Assembly (NCBI RefSeq): GCF_031979925.1
Contig: NZ_DALZFB010000001.1
Coordinates: 558,001-622,000, forward strand
DNA from: Pseudescherichia sp031979925
Lineage (GTDB): Bacteria > Pseudomonadota > Gammaproteobacteria > Enterobacterales > Enterobacteriaceae
DNA: 64,000 nt
Direction: 5' to 3'
Under the pieces are notes generated by a model. The model ran no database searches. It was not told where the DNA came from and was given only the letters and a program-made list of their open reading frames with translations. Positions 16,814-25,639 of the stretch are shown piece after piece; the stretch's first letter is position 1, and each line of letters opens with the position of its first letter. The position numbers were made by a program, and so were the translations under genes.

Positions 16814-17824
16814 TTAACGACGGAAATCGATCACCATACGGCCACGGATCTTGCCTTGCTCCATCTCCTGGAAAATAGCATTGATATCTTCCAGAGGTCG
16901 GGAGGCGACTTTCGGCACCACTTTACCTTCGGCGGCAAACTGGAAGGCTTCGGTCAGATCCTGACGGGTGCCCACCAGCGAACCGACGACCTGAATGCCG
17001 TCCAGCACCAGACGCGGGATATCGAGGCTCATTGACTCCGGCGGCAGGCCGACAGCCACCACGCGGCCACCGGCGCGCACCGCATCCACGGCGGAGTTAA
17101 ACGCCGCTTTAGCGACAGCGGTGACTACCGCAGCATGCGCACCGCCGGTTTTCTGCTGGATGATCTGTGCGGCGTTCTCGTTACGGGAGTTGATAGTCAG
17201 ATCGGCCCCCATCTCAGATGCCAGGCTGAGCTGTTCATCGTTGACGTCGATAGCGATCACCTTGGCGTTGAAGACGTTTTTCGCATACTGCATCGCGAGG
17301 TTGCCAAGGCCGCCAAGACCGTAGATGGCAATCCACTGCCCGGGCTTGATGTGGGAGATCTTGATCGACTTGTAGGTCGTCACGCCTGCGCAGGTAATGC
17401 TGCTGGCTGCGGCGGGATCCAGCCCATCCGGGACTTTAACCGCGTAGTCCGCGACCACAATGCACCCTTCGGCCATGCCACCATCGACGCTATAACCTGC
17501 GTTTTTCACCTCGCGGCAGAGGGTTTCGTTCCCGCTGTTACAGTATTCACAGTGCCCGCATCCTTCATAGAACCAGGCCACGCTGGCGCGATCGCCCGGC
17601 TTCAGCGAGGTGACGCCAGGTCCCACTTCCTCTACCACGCCAATGCCTTCGTGGCCCAGAATAACGCCGGTCTTGTCACCGAAATCGCCGTTTTTAACGT
17701 GAAGATCGGTATGGCAAACCCCACAGCACTCCATCTTTAACCGCGCCTCGCCGTGACGAAGAGCGCGTAAGGTTTTTTCTTTGATTTCTACTTGATGATC
17801 GTGAGTGACAACAGCAGCTTTCAT
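16814..17824 (-). CDS. adhP: Alcohol dehydrogenase, zinc-dependent, propanol-preferring
   Basis: This class I-like zinc alcohol dehydrogenase of 336 residues has exactly the E. coli AdhP length. The catalytic zinc ligands are in CGVCHTD, GHEGIGVV and the later cysteine (SITCAG). The structural zinc cysteines are in GCGHCEYCNSGNETLC, and the NAD site is YGLGGLGNLAMQYA. It oxidises or reduces short-chain alcohols and aldehydes in the cytoplasm. AAGGAG precedes the ATG. Nearness to maeA and sra matches E. coli order, with the pyrophosphatase gene inserted between. Confidence 0.95.
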   Translation of the reverse strand: MKAAVVTHDHQVEIKEKTLRALRHGEARLKMECCGVCHTDLHVKNGDFGDKTGVILGHEGIGVVEEVGPGVTSLKPGDRASVAWFYEGCGHCEYCNSGNETLCREVKNAGYSVDGGMAEGCIVVADYAVKVPDGLDPAAASSITCAGVTTYKSIKISHIKPGQWIAIYGLGGLGNLAMQYAKNVFNAKVIAIDVNDEQLSLASEMGADLTINSRNENAAQIIQQKTGGAHAAVVTAVAKAAFNSAVDAVRAGGRVVAVGLPPESMSLDIPRLVLDGIQVVGSLVGTRQDLTEAFQFAAEGKVVPKVASRPLEDINAIFQEMEQGKIRGRMVIDFRR

Positions 17825-17955
17825 TTTTATCTCCTTATGGGTATGCAGTTGGATGGTGCATAACGCAACGCGTGATAAGAGAACGCAATTACTCCTTTAG
17901 GATTAATAACTTCTGTTCAGTATGCAACCACACCGAAACATTCTGCAATACTTTA

Positions 17956-17970
17956 TGAGAATCATTCGCA
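17956..17970. promoter_or_regulatory. Weak Fur-like box upstream of the pyrophosphatase gene
   Basis: TGAGAATCATTCGCA matches the 7-1-7 Fur core (TGATAATNATTATCA) except at three positions. It lies about 120 bp before the signal-peptide pyrophosphatase and 130 bp from adhP, in their divergent gap. One imperfect match is weak evidence. Confidence 0.25.
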
Positions 17971-18090
17971 TTTTTGCTGGTCAGGTAGCAATTCAGCTAA
18001 CACGCGGGTAACCTTTTTTAAACATTGTCATCCAGAGGTCATAAACACAGCGTAAGTTACTGGCTTCTCTCAACAATATGAGTCTTAGCA

Positions 18091-18696
18091 ATGCTTCTGG
18101 TGAAAAAACTTCTTGCGGTGAGTCTGCTTCTGTCGGCGTCGGTTCAGGCGCAAAACATTCTGGAATTCCCACAGCCGGAGAACAATCCTGAGGAGTTCTA
18201 TGCGGTAACGGAGATCCCCGCAGGCGGTATTATTAAGTATGAGACCGATGCAAAAACCGGCTTTATTATTGCCGATCGTTTCCAGTCGATGCCGGTGGCC
18301 TATCCGGCAAACTATGGCTCGCTGACACAGTCGCTGGCAGGCGATGGCGATCCGCTGGATGTGATTTTTTATACCCGTGCGCCGATGGCTCCCGGTACGC
18401 TGATCAAGCTGCGCGCAATTGGCGTCCTGAAGATGATCGACGGCGGCGAGAAAGATGACAAAATCGTTGCTGTACCTGCGAGCAAAATCGACCCCACCTA
18501 TGATGAGATTCAAAGCCTGAGCGATTTGCCAAAAATCGAGCAGGAGCGTTTAGAGGCTTTCTTCCGCGTCTATAAACAGCTTCCGGCAGGGCGGAAAACT
18601 GTGGAGCTGAACGGTTTTAATGATGCAGCTACCGCGAAGCAGGAGATCAAAGCGGCATGGGATGCCTGGAAAGAGAAGCACCCGCAGCAGAACTAA
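18091..18696 (+). CDS. Inorganic pyrophosphatase with signal peptide (exported)
   Basis: The 201-residue protein is a family I soluble pyrophosphatase (PPi to two phosphates, Mg-dependent). The core is EIPAGGIIKYETDAKTGFIIADRF, AYPANYGSLTQSLAGDGDPLDV with its Asp triad, and GGEKDDKIVAVP. Unlike housekeeping Ppa, it begins with a clear Sec signal peptide (VKKLLAVSLLLSASVQAQ), predicting a periplasmic enzyme. Start candidates are ATG 18091 and GTG 18100; either keeps the leader. It stands alone between adhP and maeA. The role could be phosphate scavenging, which is inference. Confidence 0.85.
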   Translation: MLLVKKLLAVSLLLSASVQAQNILEFPQPENNPEEFYAVTEIPAGGIIKYETDAKTGFIIADRFQSMPVAYPANYGSLTQSLAGDGDPLDVIFYTRAPMAPGTLIKLRAIGVLKMIDGGEKDDKIVAVPASKIDPTYDEIQSLSDLPKIEQERLEAFFRVYKQLPAGRKTVELNGFNDAATAKQEIKAAWDAWKEKHPQQN

Positions 18697-18702
18697 ACAA
18701 AA

Positions 18703-18724
18703 ACGGGCATCAGAAGATGCCCGT
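18703..18724. terminator. Bidirectional terminator between pyrophosphatase gene and maeA
   Basis: ACGGGCATC and GATGCCCGT pair perfectly around AGAA between the two converging genes. TAGTTTAT follows on the plus strand; TTTTGTTT follows on the minus strand, the better U-tract. Confidence 0.75.
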
Positions 18725-18737
18725 TAGTTTATCTGCC

Positions 18738-20435
18738 TCAGATTGAGGTTCGGCGATAGCTGCGGTACTCAGGCCGCCAGAAGTTATCGTCAATCGCCTG
18801 CTGTAACGCCTCGGCGGAGGTTTTCACCGCCACGCCTTCCTCCTGGGCGACTTTACCTACCGCAAAGGCGATGGCACGGGAGACGTGCTGGATCTCATCA
18901 AGGCCCGGCAGCACCATGCCGTTGTCGTTGGTCCGCAGCGGGGAGTGCTCTGCCAGGGTTTCGCTTGCAGCCATCAGCATCTCGTCGGTAATGCGCGACG
19001 CGCCAGCGGCGATAACGCCCAGCCCGACGCCGGGGAAAATATAGGCATTGTTGCACTGGGCAATCGGGTAGAGCTTATCTTTCCACTGTACCGGCGGGAA
19101 GGGGCTGCCGGTTGCCACCAGTGCGTTACCGTCGGTCCAGCTGATAATATCCTGCGGCGTCGCCTCTACGCGGGAGGTCGGGTTCGAGAGCGGCATGACA
19201 ATCGGGCGCGGACAGTACTTATGCATCTCACGGATAATCTCCTCCGTGAACAGCCCGGTCTGACCCGAAACGCCGATCAGGATGTCCGGCTTGACGTTGC
19301 GCACCACGTCTAGCAGAGAGATGGCGTCGCCGCTGGTCTCCCAGTTCTGGATATTCTCCTGCTTCTGCACCAGCTTGCTCTGGAACGGCAGCAGGTTAGG
19401 CATCTGATCCGTTAGCAGACCGAAACGATCGACCATGTACACTTTTTGTCGCGCGGCCGCTTCGCTCAGCCCTTCGCGCTGGGTCTGGGCGACGATCTGC
19501 TCGGCGATACCGCACCCGGCAGAGCCTGCACCGAGGAAGACAATCTTCTGGTTGCTCAGCTGGCTGCCTGCGGCACGGCTGGCAGCGATAAGCGTACCCA
19601 CCGTCACCGCCGCGGTACCCTGAATATCGTCATTAAAGGAGCAGATCTCGTTCCGGTAACGGTTGAGCAGCGGCATGGCGTTTTTCTGAGCGAAGTCTTC
19701 AAACTGTAAAAGCACGTCCGGCCAGCGCTGCTTCACTGCCTGGATAAACTCATCCACAAACTCATAATATTCGTCGCCGCTGATACGCGGATGACGCCAG
19801 CCCATATAGAGCGGATCGTTGAGCAACTGCTGGTTGTTGGTGCCGACATCCAATACCACCGGCAGCGTATAAGCCGGGCTGATACCGCCGCAGGCGGTGT
19901 AGAGCGACAGCTTGCCGATAGGAATGCCCATGCCGCCAATGCCCTGATCGCCGAGACCCAGAATACGTTCGCCGTCGGTTACGACGATCACTTTAATATT
20001 GTGCGCCGGGACGTTCTGTAAAATGTCATCCATCATGTGGCGATTCTCGTAAGAGATAAACACTCCGCGCGCGCGGCGGTAGATCTCAGAGAAGCGTTCG
20101 CAGGCAGAGCCGACCGTCGGGGTGTAGATAACCGGCATCATCTCATCAAGATGGTTTCCTACCAGACGGTAGAAGAGGGTTTCGTTAGTGTCCTGAATGT
20201 TACGCAGATAGATGTGCTTATCGATATCCGTTTTGAACCCCTGATACTGTAGCCAGGCGCGTTCGGCTTGCTCTTCAATGGTCTCCACCACTTCGGGGAG
20301 CAGGCCGAGCAGGTTAAAGTTACGTCGCTCTTCCAGGCTAAAGGCGCTGCCTTTATTCAGCAGGGGAAACTCTAACAGCACGGGGCCAGCATAGGGGATG
20401 TACAGCGAACGGTTTTTCTTGTACTTCAGCAACAT
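18738..20435 (-). CDS. maeA: NAD-dependent malic enzyme
   Basis: MaeA oxidatively decarboxylates malate to pyruvate with NAD+. The 565-residue product equals the E. coli enzyme in length and is nearly co-linear with it. RSLYIPYAGPVLLEFPLLNKG, the malate-binding VVTDGERILGLGDQG, and the NAD site FLGAGSAGCGIAE are present. I start at ATG 20435, preceded by GGAG; 13 further in-frame codons upstream do not resemble the family. It is followed upstream by sra on the same strand, as in E. coli. Confidence 0.96.
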   Translation of the reverse strand: MLLKYKKNRSLYIPYAGPVLLEFPLLNKGSAFSLEERRNFNLLGLLPEVVETIEEQAERAWLQYQGFKTDIDKHIYLRNIQDTNETLFYRLVGNHLDEMMPVIYTPTVGSACERFSEIYRRARGVFISYENRHMMDDILQNVPAHNIKVIVVTDGERILGLGDQGIGGMGIPIGKLSLYTACGGISPAYTLPVVLDVGTNNQQLLNDPLYMGWRHPRISGDEYYEFVDEFIQAVKQRWPDVLLQFEDFAQKNAMPLLNRYRNEICSFNDDIQGTAAVTVGTLIAASRAAGSQLSNQKIVFLGAGSAGCGIAEQIVAQTQREGLSEAAARQKVYMVDRFGLLTDQMPNLLPFQSKLVQKQENIQNWETSGDAISLLDVVRNVKPDILIGVSGQTGLFTEEIIREMHKYCPRPIVMPLSNPTSRVEATPQDIISWTDGNALVATGSPFPPVQWKDKLYPIAQCNNAYIFPGVGLGVIAAGASRITDEMLMAASETLAEHSPLRTNDNGMVLPGLDEIQHVSRAIAFAVGKVAQEEGVAVKTSAEALQQAIDDNFWRPEYRSYRRTSI

Positions 20436-20570
20436 CTCAAAAACTCCTGGGTAAACGGATCCCGGCGATGGCACGGTTACCTGCGTGCAAACGGGGTGGG
20501 TAGTACGGCGGGGGGAGTATAAAGCATGCGTAGTGCAATTTCTTGTTACTTCGATGAAACATATTCATAA

Positions 20571-20596
20571 AGAGAAACGCCACCGGAGCGGTGGCG
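20571..20596 (-). terminator. sra terminator
   Basis: On the minus strand CGCCACCG-CTC-CGGTGGCG forms a perfect 8-bp stem followed by TTTCTCTTT, 31 nt after the sra stop. Confidence 0.75.
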
Positions 20597-20627
20597 CGGG
20601 ACTGAATTATCAGTGGCGGTTAATGCA

Positions 20628-20765
20628 TCACTGGGCGCGACGATGGCGACCATGTCGGTGGGTAACTACTTTTTCGCTGCCATCTTCACTACGCACGACC
20701 TTTCTCTGATTCGACAGCTTATAGTCCAGACCTAAAATATGACGTGCCTGACGATTCGATTTCAT
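20628..20765 (-). CDS. sra: Stationary-phase ribosome-associated protein Sra (45 aa)
   Basis: This 45-codon gene is easily missed because of its size. It begins MKSNRQARHILGLDYKLSNQRKVV, essentially the E. coli Sra (RpsV, S22) N-terminus, and ends in a basic HRHGRHRRAQ tail that differs from E. coli. TTAAGGAG precedes the ATG. Sra binds the 30S subunit in stationary phase. Its position upstream of maeA on the same strand is as in E. coli. No bdm gene, the next E. coli neighbour, was found. Confidence 0.92.
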   Translation of the reverse strand: MKSNRQARHILGLDYKLSNQRKVVRSEDGSEKVVTHRHGRHRRAQ

Positions 20766-20906
20766 GCTAACTCCTTAATTCTGTTCATAGTTTCAAGGAC
20801 CAGCCCGCAGCGGCGAGCAGGGCAAAGCGTACCCCATAGCTGAAGTAGCATATCTCTTATAGTGGATAAAAAATGCGCTCTGCGCTCAAGATTTGACTAT
20901 TTTTAA

Positions 20907-20985
20907 TGCCGGGCGGCGCTGCGCTTGCCCAGCCTACAAAAAGCACCAGGCTGTAGGCCCGTGCAAGCGAAGCGCCGCCGGGCAA
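20907..20985. repeat. Inverted pair of REP palindromes (BIME)
   Basis: A TGCCGGGCGGCGCTGCG...CCTACA unit and its near-complement TGTAGG...GCGCCGCCGGGCA flank AAAGCACCAGGC. This is the usual enterobacterial REP pair and lies between sra and the end of the Aer-like gene. Confidence 0.85.
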
Positions 20986-20997
20986 CAGGCCGTCATC

Positions 20998-22539
20998 TCA
21001 ACTCCCTCCGCCAAAAACCTGGACGGCGCGTTGTAGACGTGCGGCGCGGGAGGAGAGGTCGCAGGCGGCGTCGGTGACCCGCTCAACCATGCCAGTATTG
21101 TTGTGGGTCATCACGCCGATGCGCGATATGGACTCGTTGAGTAACGCCAACGCCTGGGTCTGCTCCTGGGTGGCGGTGCCAATCTCGTTGATCATGGTCG
21201 ACATCTGAATAACGTTGTCGATCATCGCCGTCAGGTGCGTTTCGGTATTCTCAACCATCTTTACGCCGTTGCTGACGTTTGCGACACTTTGCTCTATCAG
21301 CGTTTTGATCTCCTTCGCGGCAGAAGCAGAGTGCTGGGCCAGATGACGCACTTCGGCCGCCACCACCGCAAAGCCACAGCCAGCCTCACCGGCGCGAGCG
21401 GCCTCTACGGCGGCGTTGAGTGCCAGAATGTTAGTTTGAAAGGCGATGCGGTCAATGACGCCAATAATGTCGACGATCTGCTTATTATCACGAGAGATGG
21501 ACTGCATCATGGTGATGGTCTGCTTCATGACGCTGCCGCTGTTCACTGCATTACTGCTGGTCTCGTCTGCACGGATCATCGCGTCAGCAGCAGTCTCCGC
21601 CGTCTGCTTCACCGCGCTGGCTATCTCCTCAACTGCCGCCGCCGTCTGGTGCAGATCCGTCGAGGTCTCTTCGGTACGCTGCTGTAGCGATTTCCCCTCT
21701 TCAGATATGCGATGGCTGATTTTACGGATCCCATCCAGTTGGGTGGTAACATCCCCAACCAGAGAGTTAAGATTCAGCCCGGACTGATTCACCAGGCGCA
21801 GCAGCATGCCGACCTCATCGACGCGGTTAAACTGAAAATAGTCGGCTCGTCTTCCAGAGACCACCTTCTGCATTTGCGTTAAGATTAATTTTAACGGATG
21901 CGAAACCTGAACCTGTAAAAAGATCCCAGCAAATAAAAACAGAATCAGCGTCGCGCCGGATAGCACCAGCGCCGGAAGATTAATAAAGGGTAAGATGGCG
22001 ATCAGCATTGCGGTAATACCCAGCACCAGGTTAATACGTTGAGAAATACTTAGCCACTTAAACAGGGATAATAGAGAGAGCGGCCCACGACGCACCAGTA
22101 CGCCTTTATAGAAGCGATACCCTTTTAGTTTATTGTTGTTTATTTGTGCGTAGAGGTTTTCACTGGCATCAATCTCTTCCCGTGGCGGAATATTCCTGAC
22201 CGAGATATAGCCAGTCAGCTTTTCCTGCTGATAAACCGGGGTGACGTTAGCCCGCACCCAGTAGTGATCGCCATTTTGACGCCGGTTCTTCACCAGCCCC
22301 GTCCAGCTCTCTCCCTGCTGGATGGTAAACCACATATCGGCAAACGCGGCCGGAGGCATATCAGGGTGGCGAATAATATTATGCGGCTCGCCGACCAGCT
22401 CCCCCTCTGCGAAACCGCTGGCCTCAATAAAGGCAGAGTTGGCATAAGAAATATGGCTCTGCGTATTGGTTGTCGACATTAACGTCGTGCCGTCTTTAAG
22501 CAAATACTCATTCTGTGTAACGGGAGTGTTACGCTTCAT
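20998..22539 (-). CDS. Aer-like PAS-domain methyl-accepting chemotaxis receptor
   Basis: About 513 residues are laid out like the aerotaxis receptor Aer. The N-terminal PAS domain resembles the FAD-binding one (TTLMSTTNTQSHISYANSAF, EPHNIIRHPDMPPAAFADMWFTIQQGE, KNRRQNGDHYWVRANVTPV). A hydrophobic hairpin lies near residues 170-215, then a HAMP-like segment and the signalling tip IDRIAFQTNILALNAAVEAARAGE. There is no C-terminal NWETF-type pentapeptide for CheR/CheB. I start at ATG 22539, 6 nt after GGGG; ATG 22551 is an alternative. It probably senses redox or oxygen, but it may be a paralog of a true Aer elsewhere. Confidence 0.85.
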   Translation of the reverse strand: MKRNTPVTQNEYLLKDGTTLMSTTNTQSHISYANSAFIEASGFAEGELVGEPHNIIRHPDMPPAAFADMWFTIQQGESWTGLVKNRRQNGDHYWVRANVTPVYQQEKLTGYISVRNIPPREEIDASENLYAQINNNKLKGYRFYKGVLVRRGPLSLLSLFKWLSISQRINLVLGITAMLIAILPFINLPALVLSGATLILFLFAGIFLQVQVSHPLKLILTQMQKVVSGRRADYFQFNRVDEVGMLLRLVNQSGLNLNSLVGDVTTQLDGIRKISHRISEEGKSLQQRTEETSTDLHQTAAAVEEIASAVKQTAETAADAMIRADETSSNAVNSGSVMKQTITMMQSISRDNKQIVDIIGVIDRIAFQTNILALNAAVEAARAGEAGCGFAVVAAEVRHLAQHSASAAKEIKTLIEQSVANVSNGVKMVENTETHLTAMIDNVIQMSTMINEIGTATQEQTQALALLNESISRIGVMTHNNTGMVERVTDAACDLSSRAARLQRAVQVFGGGS

Positions 22540-22834
22540 CAATAACCCCATAATCAAGCGACTTGCAATAAATAAAAAAGGAATTGTATTTTTCTTATAG
22601 CTCGCGCATTTTCCACTATGAACGCAATAACGGAAAGTGGCTTCAGGGAATATTTTTTAGTCACGCTAAAATATGACCCGGGCGAAGGTTATAAAAATGA
22701 AAATAGATTAATTAGACGTTGTTAATACCTTGGCGCTCAGCAAAACCTTAACGCAAATAGAGAGGGCTTCGTGCTATATCGTGAAAATAATCTAACCTTT
22801 ACAGGTACCTTTAATCGCTGGACAGGTTCAGGAG

Positions 22835-23266
22835 ATGGACATGCACACCCCTCACGCTTCAGGACGTTCGAGCTTTGCCGTAGCGCTGTATGAGCTATTT
22901 AATCCCATTCCACTCGGCTTTTTTACCGCCGCCTGGATCTTTGACATTCTCTATATCAAAAGCATGCAGATTATGTGGACCGATGCCGCCAGCTGGCTAA
23001 TTGTTATCGGTCTGGTGATTGCCATCATTCCCCGTATCATAAACCTCGTGCAGATCTGGGTAGGGCATCGGTACGCTTTTAGCTCCCCCGTTAAGCTGCA
23101 CTTCTGGCTTAACCTGGTCGCCATCTTGCTGGCGATAGTGAATGCCTTTATCCATAGCCGCGATGCTTACGCCGTTGTCCCGCTGGGCGTAACGCTCTCT
23201 ACCCTGGTGGTGATCATGCTGCTGTTGGCTAATGTTCAACTCGCGCTGCGCCAGCGTAACGCTTAA
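22835..23266 (+). CDS. DUF2231-type membrane protein
   Basis: The 143-residue product has four predicted membrane helices (around residues 25-45, 52-75, 90-108 and 115-137) and matches the DUF2231 layout. A GGAG site precedes the ATG. The gap to the next gene is 11 nt, so it is co-transcribed with the PQQ-type dehydrogenase. Such pairing suggests a membrane component for electron transfer or anchoring, but its biochemical role is unknown. About 277 bp upstream are AT-rich with no gene. Confidence 0.75.
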   Translation: MDMHTPHASGRSSFAVALYELFNPIPLGFFTAAWIFDILYIKSMQIMWTDAASWLIVIGLVIAIIPRIINLVQIWVGHRYAFSSPVKLHFWLNLVAILLAIVNAFIHSRDAYAVVPLGVTLSTLVVIMLLLANVQLALRQRNA

Positions 23267-23277
23267 GGAGAAGCCGT

Positions 23278-24579
23278 ATGAAAAGAGATAACCGAGCGTT
23301 ACTCAGCGTGGCAATTGTCGCGCTACTCAGCGCCTGTGATAACGGCGCATCTGTCGATCCGCAGAAGCAGATGGGGCCGAATCCGGAGCTGCCGCAGGCG
23401 CAAAACTTTCTGCTGCCGCCGATGCAGGTGCCCGAAGGGGTGCCGTGGAAAGAGGGCGAGAAGCCCACCGTACCCGCCGGACTGCAGATTGAAAAAATTG
23501 CCGATGGCCTGAAGCACCCGCGTCAAATCTACGTTTTACCGAATAATGACGTGCTGGTGGCGGAGTCAAACAGTACGCCGAAACCCACCACCCGACCCAA
23601 GCAGCTGATCATGGGAGTGGTACAGAGTGCCTCCGGCAAGGCCGGAAAAGGGGGCGACAGCATTACCCTGCTGCGCAACGTTAACGGCAAATGGGAGAAG
23701 CACACTTTTATTGAGAATCTGCACTCGCCGTTTGGTATCCAGCTGATTGGCAATACGCTGTGGGTTGCCAATGCTGATAGCCTGGTGAAGTTCCCCTATG
23801 AGACGGGGCAGACCTCTATCAGCGCGCCGGCTCAGGAGGTGACCGAGCTGCCCGGCGGGCCGATCAATCACCACTGGACCAAATCCCTGCTCGCCAGCCC
23901 CGACGGCAGCAAGCTGTATGTCGGCGTGGGATCGAACAGCAATATCACCGAGAACGGCATCGGGGCGGAATACCGCCGGGCGGCCATCCTTGAGGTAGAC
24001 GCCGCCAACGGGGCGAGCCGCATCTACGCCAGCGGACTGCGTAACCCCACCGGAATGGGATGGGAGCCGCAAAGCGGCAAGCTGTGGGCTATCGTCAACG
24101 AACGGGATGAGATTGGCTCCGATCTGGTGCCGGATTATATGACCTCGGTGCAGGAGAATGGCTTCTACGGCTGGCCCTACAGCTATTTTGGCCAGCACGT
24201 TGATGAACGCGCCCAGCCGCAGCGGCCGGATCTGGTCGAGAAGGCCATCAAGCCCGACTACGCCATTAGCTCGCACGTGGCCCCGCTCGGTCTGCTGTTC
24301 TATACCGGGGACAACATGCCGCAGTATCGCGGTGGCGCGTTTGTAAGCGAGCACGGCAGCTGGAACCGTAAGCCGCTCAACGGCTACCAGGTGATGTGGG
24401 TCAAGTTTGAGAACGGTCAGCCGGTGGGGCTACCGCAGCCGGTGGTCACCGGCTTTTTGACTGACGATCAGAAGCAGGTTCGCGGCCTGCCGGTGGGGCT
24501 GGGGATGGATGCCCAGGGCGGGTTGATTATTGCCGACGATGCCGGCGACGCCGTCTGGCGAGTCAGCGCTACACAGTAG
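23278..24579 (+). CDS. PQQ-type sorbosone dehydrogenase family lipoprotein
   Basis: The 433-residue protein begins with a lipoprotein signal (lipobox LLSAC, Cys20), so it is anchored in the envelope. The beta-propeller is of the soluble glucose/sorbosone dehydrogenase type: ADGLKHPRQIYVLPNNDVLVAE, the NHHWTKSL histidine block, ASGLRNPTGMGW, SSHVAPLGLLFY and GLPVGLGMDAQGGLIIADDAGDAVWRV. These enzymes oxidise sugars or aldoses with PQQ. No pqq genes are in the window, so the cofactor source is unclear. It forms an operon with the DUF2231 gene and ends at a strong hairpin. Confidence 0.85.
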   Translation: MKRDNRALLSVAIVALLSACDNGASVDPQKQMGPNPELPQAQNFLLPPMQVPEGVPWKEGEKPTVPAGLQIEKIADGLKHPRQIYVLPNNDVLVAESNSTPKPTTRPKQLIMGVVQSASGKAGKGGDSITLLRNVNGKWEKHTFIENLHSPFGIQLIGNTLWVANADSLVKFPYETGQTSISAPAQEVTELPGGPINHHWTKSLLASPDGSKLYVGVGSNSNITENGIGAEYRRAAILEVDAANGASRIYASGLRNPTGMGWEPQSGKLWAIVNERDEIGSDLVPDYMTSVQENGFYGWPYSYFGQHVDERAQPQRPDLVEKAIKPDYAISSHVAPLGLLFYTGDNMPQYRGGAFVSEHGSWNRKPLNGYQVMWVKFENGQPVGLPQPVVTGFLTDDQKQVRGLPVGLGMDAQGGLIIADDAGDAVWRVSATQ

Positions 24580-24590
24580 CTGACATTAAA

Positions 24591-24616
24591 AAGCTGCCGT
24601 TTGGCAGCTTTTTTTA
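24591..24616. terminator. Bidirectional terminator, dehydrogenase gene / LacI gene
   Basis: AAGCTGCC-GTTT-GGCAGCTT is followed by six Ts on the plus strand and, on the other strand, by TTTTTAATG. The plus-strand T tract overlaps the stop codon of the LacI gene. Confidence 0.88.
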
Positions 24617-25612
24617 CGGCTTCCGCTTAGCCACGGAGTCTCTGACGATCAGCGAGCCTTCATGCAGCGACTGTGTGGCGCTATCAGGAGATAATAAAAT
24701 GCGTACCGCATCGCGGATCATCTCATCCATTGGGATGTGCACAGTGGTCAGGGTGGGGGTGAAGTAGCGGCCGATGATGGAGTCATCAAATCCGGCGACG
24801 GAGATCTCCTCCGGCACCCGCAGGCCGTTGTCGATCATGGCTTTCGTCACGCCGATGGCCATGTCATCGTTAGCGGCCAGGATGCAGCTCATGGGCCGGT
24901 CCTTTTTCAGCAGGGCGCTGCCCGCCTCATAGCCGCTCTCGGTACTCCAGCTGCCGCGCACAATCAGCGTGTCGTCAGGCGTCAATCCGGCAGCATGAAA
25001 CGCATCGCGGTAGCCGGCGAGGCGGCTGTCGCCCGTGGGCGATCCTTCACTGCCAGCCACAAAAGCAATATCGCGGTGCCCCTGAGCAAGCAGATACTCC
25101 ACCATGCGCACGCTGCCCCGGTAGTGATCAACAAACACCGAGCTGCTGCGGTTGCGCTTCAGCTCACGGTTGATCACCACAATGGGCACGCTGCTCTCGT
25201 CAATAATGTCATCAAGCTCATCAACGTTGAGGTATTTGGGGTAGATCATGATCGCTTCACAGCGCAGCTGCACCAGGAAGTTGATGGCGTTACGCTCGTC
25301 CTCCCGGCTGTGCTTGCCATCGGCCAGCACCAGCTGGCGCTGGAGATCTTCACTGCAGGTCGCCGCCTGGTAGATCATGGCGGAGAAGAACGGCCCGTTA
25401 TACAGGCCGTTAGTGATCACCAATCCCACCGAATTGGAACGGCTGGTCGCCAGCGTGCGCGCCAGCAGGTTAGGGCGGTATCCCGTCTCCTCAATGGCCT
25501 TAAAGATACGGGCTTTTACCTCTTCGCTGACCACTACCTTACCGTTTAGCGCACGAGAGACCGTTGCTTTTGAGACGCCCGCCCGCCTGGCGACATCCAG
25601 TATCGTGACCAT
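24614..25612 (-). CDS. LacI-family repressor, AscG-like
   Basis: The 332-residue repressor has the HTH MVTILDVARRAGVSKATVSRALNG and a full sugar-binding domain (LGLVITNGLYNGPFFSAMIYQAA-like opening, ADGKHSREDERNAINFL, CILAANDDMAIG, VAGFDDS). Several blocks match E. coli AscG, the asc/prp regulator. I start at ATG 25612, 4 nt from GGGGAG; an upstream TTG is less likely. It is second in an operon with the beta-glucoside PTS gene, 27 nt behind it. The two TGAAACCGGTTTCA-type palindromes at 27.6 kb are its likely operators, making the operon autoregulated. Confidence 0.88.
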   Translation of the reverse strand: MVTILDVARRAGVSKATVSRALNGKVVVSEEVKARIFKAIEETGYRPNLLARTLATSRSNSVGLVITNGLYNGPFFSAMIYQAATCSEDLQRQLVLADGKHSREDERNAINFLVQLRCEAIMIYPKYLNVDELDDIIDESSVPIVVINRELKRNRSSSVFVDHYRGSVRMVEYLLAQGHRDIAFVAGSEGSPTGDSRLAGYRDAFHAAGLTPDDTLIVRGSWSTESGYEAGSALLKKDRPMSCILAANDDMAIGVTKAMIDNGLRVPEEISVAGFDDSIIGRYFTPTLTTVHIPMDEMIRDAVRILLSPDSATQSLHEGSLIVRDSVAKRKP

Positions 25613-25639
25613 AACACTCCCCAATTGTTTAACAGCGTA

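Noticed and set aside
23566..24354. 262-codon minus-strand frame inside the sorbosone dehydrogenase gene
   Set aside because: Shadow of a conserved lipoprotein gene; no ribosome site or recognisable domain.
24737..25549. 270-codon plus-strand frame opposite the LacI gene
   Set aside because: His/Val-rich antisense translation of a clear repressor gene.
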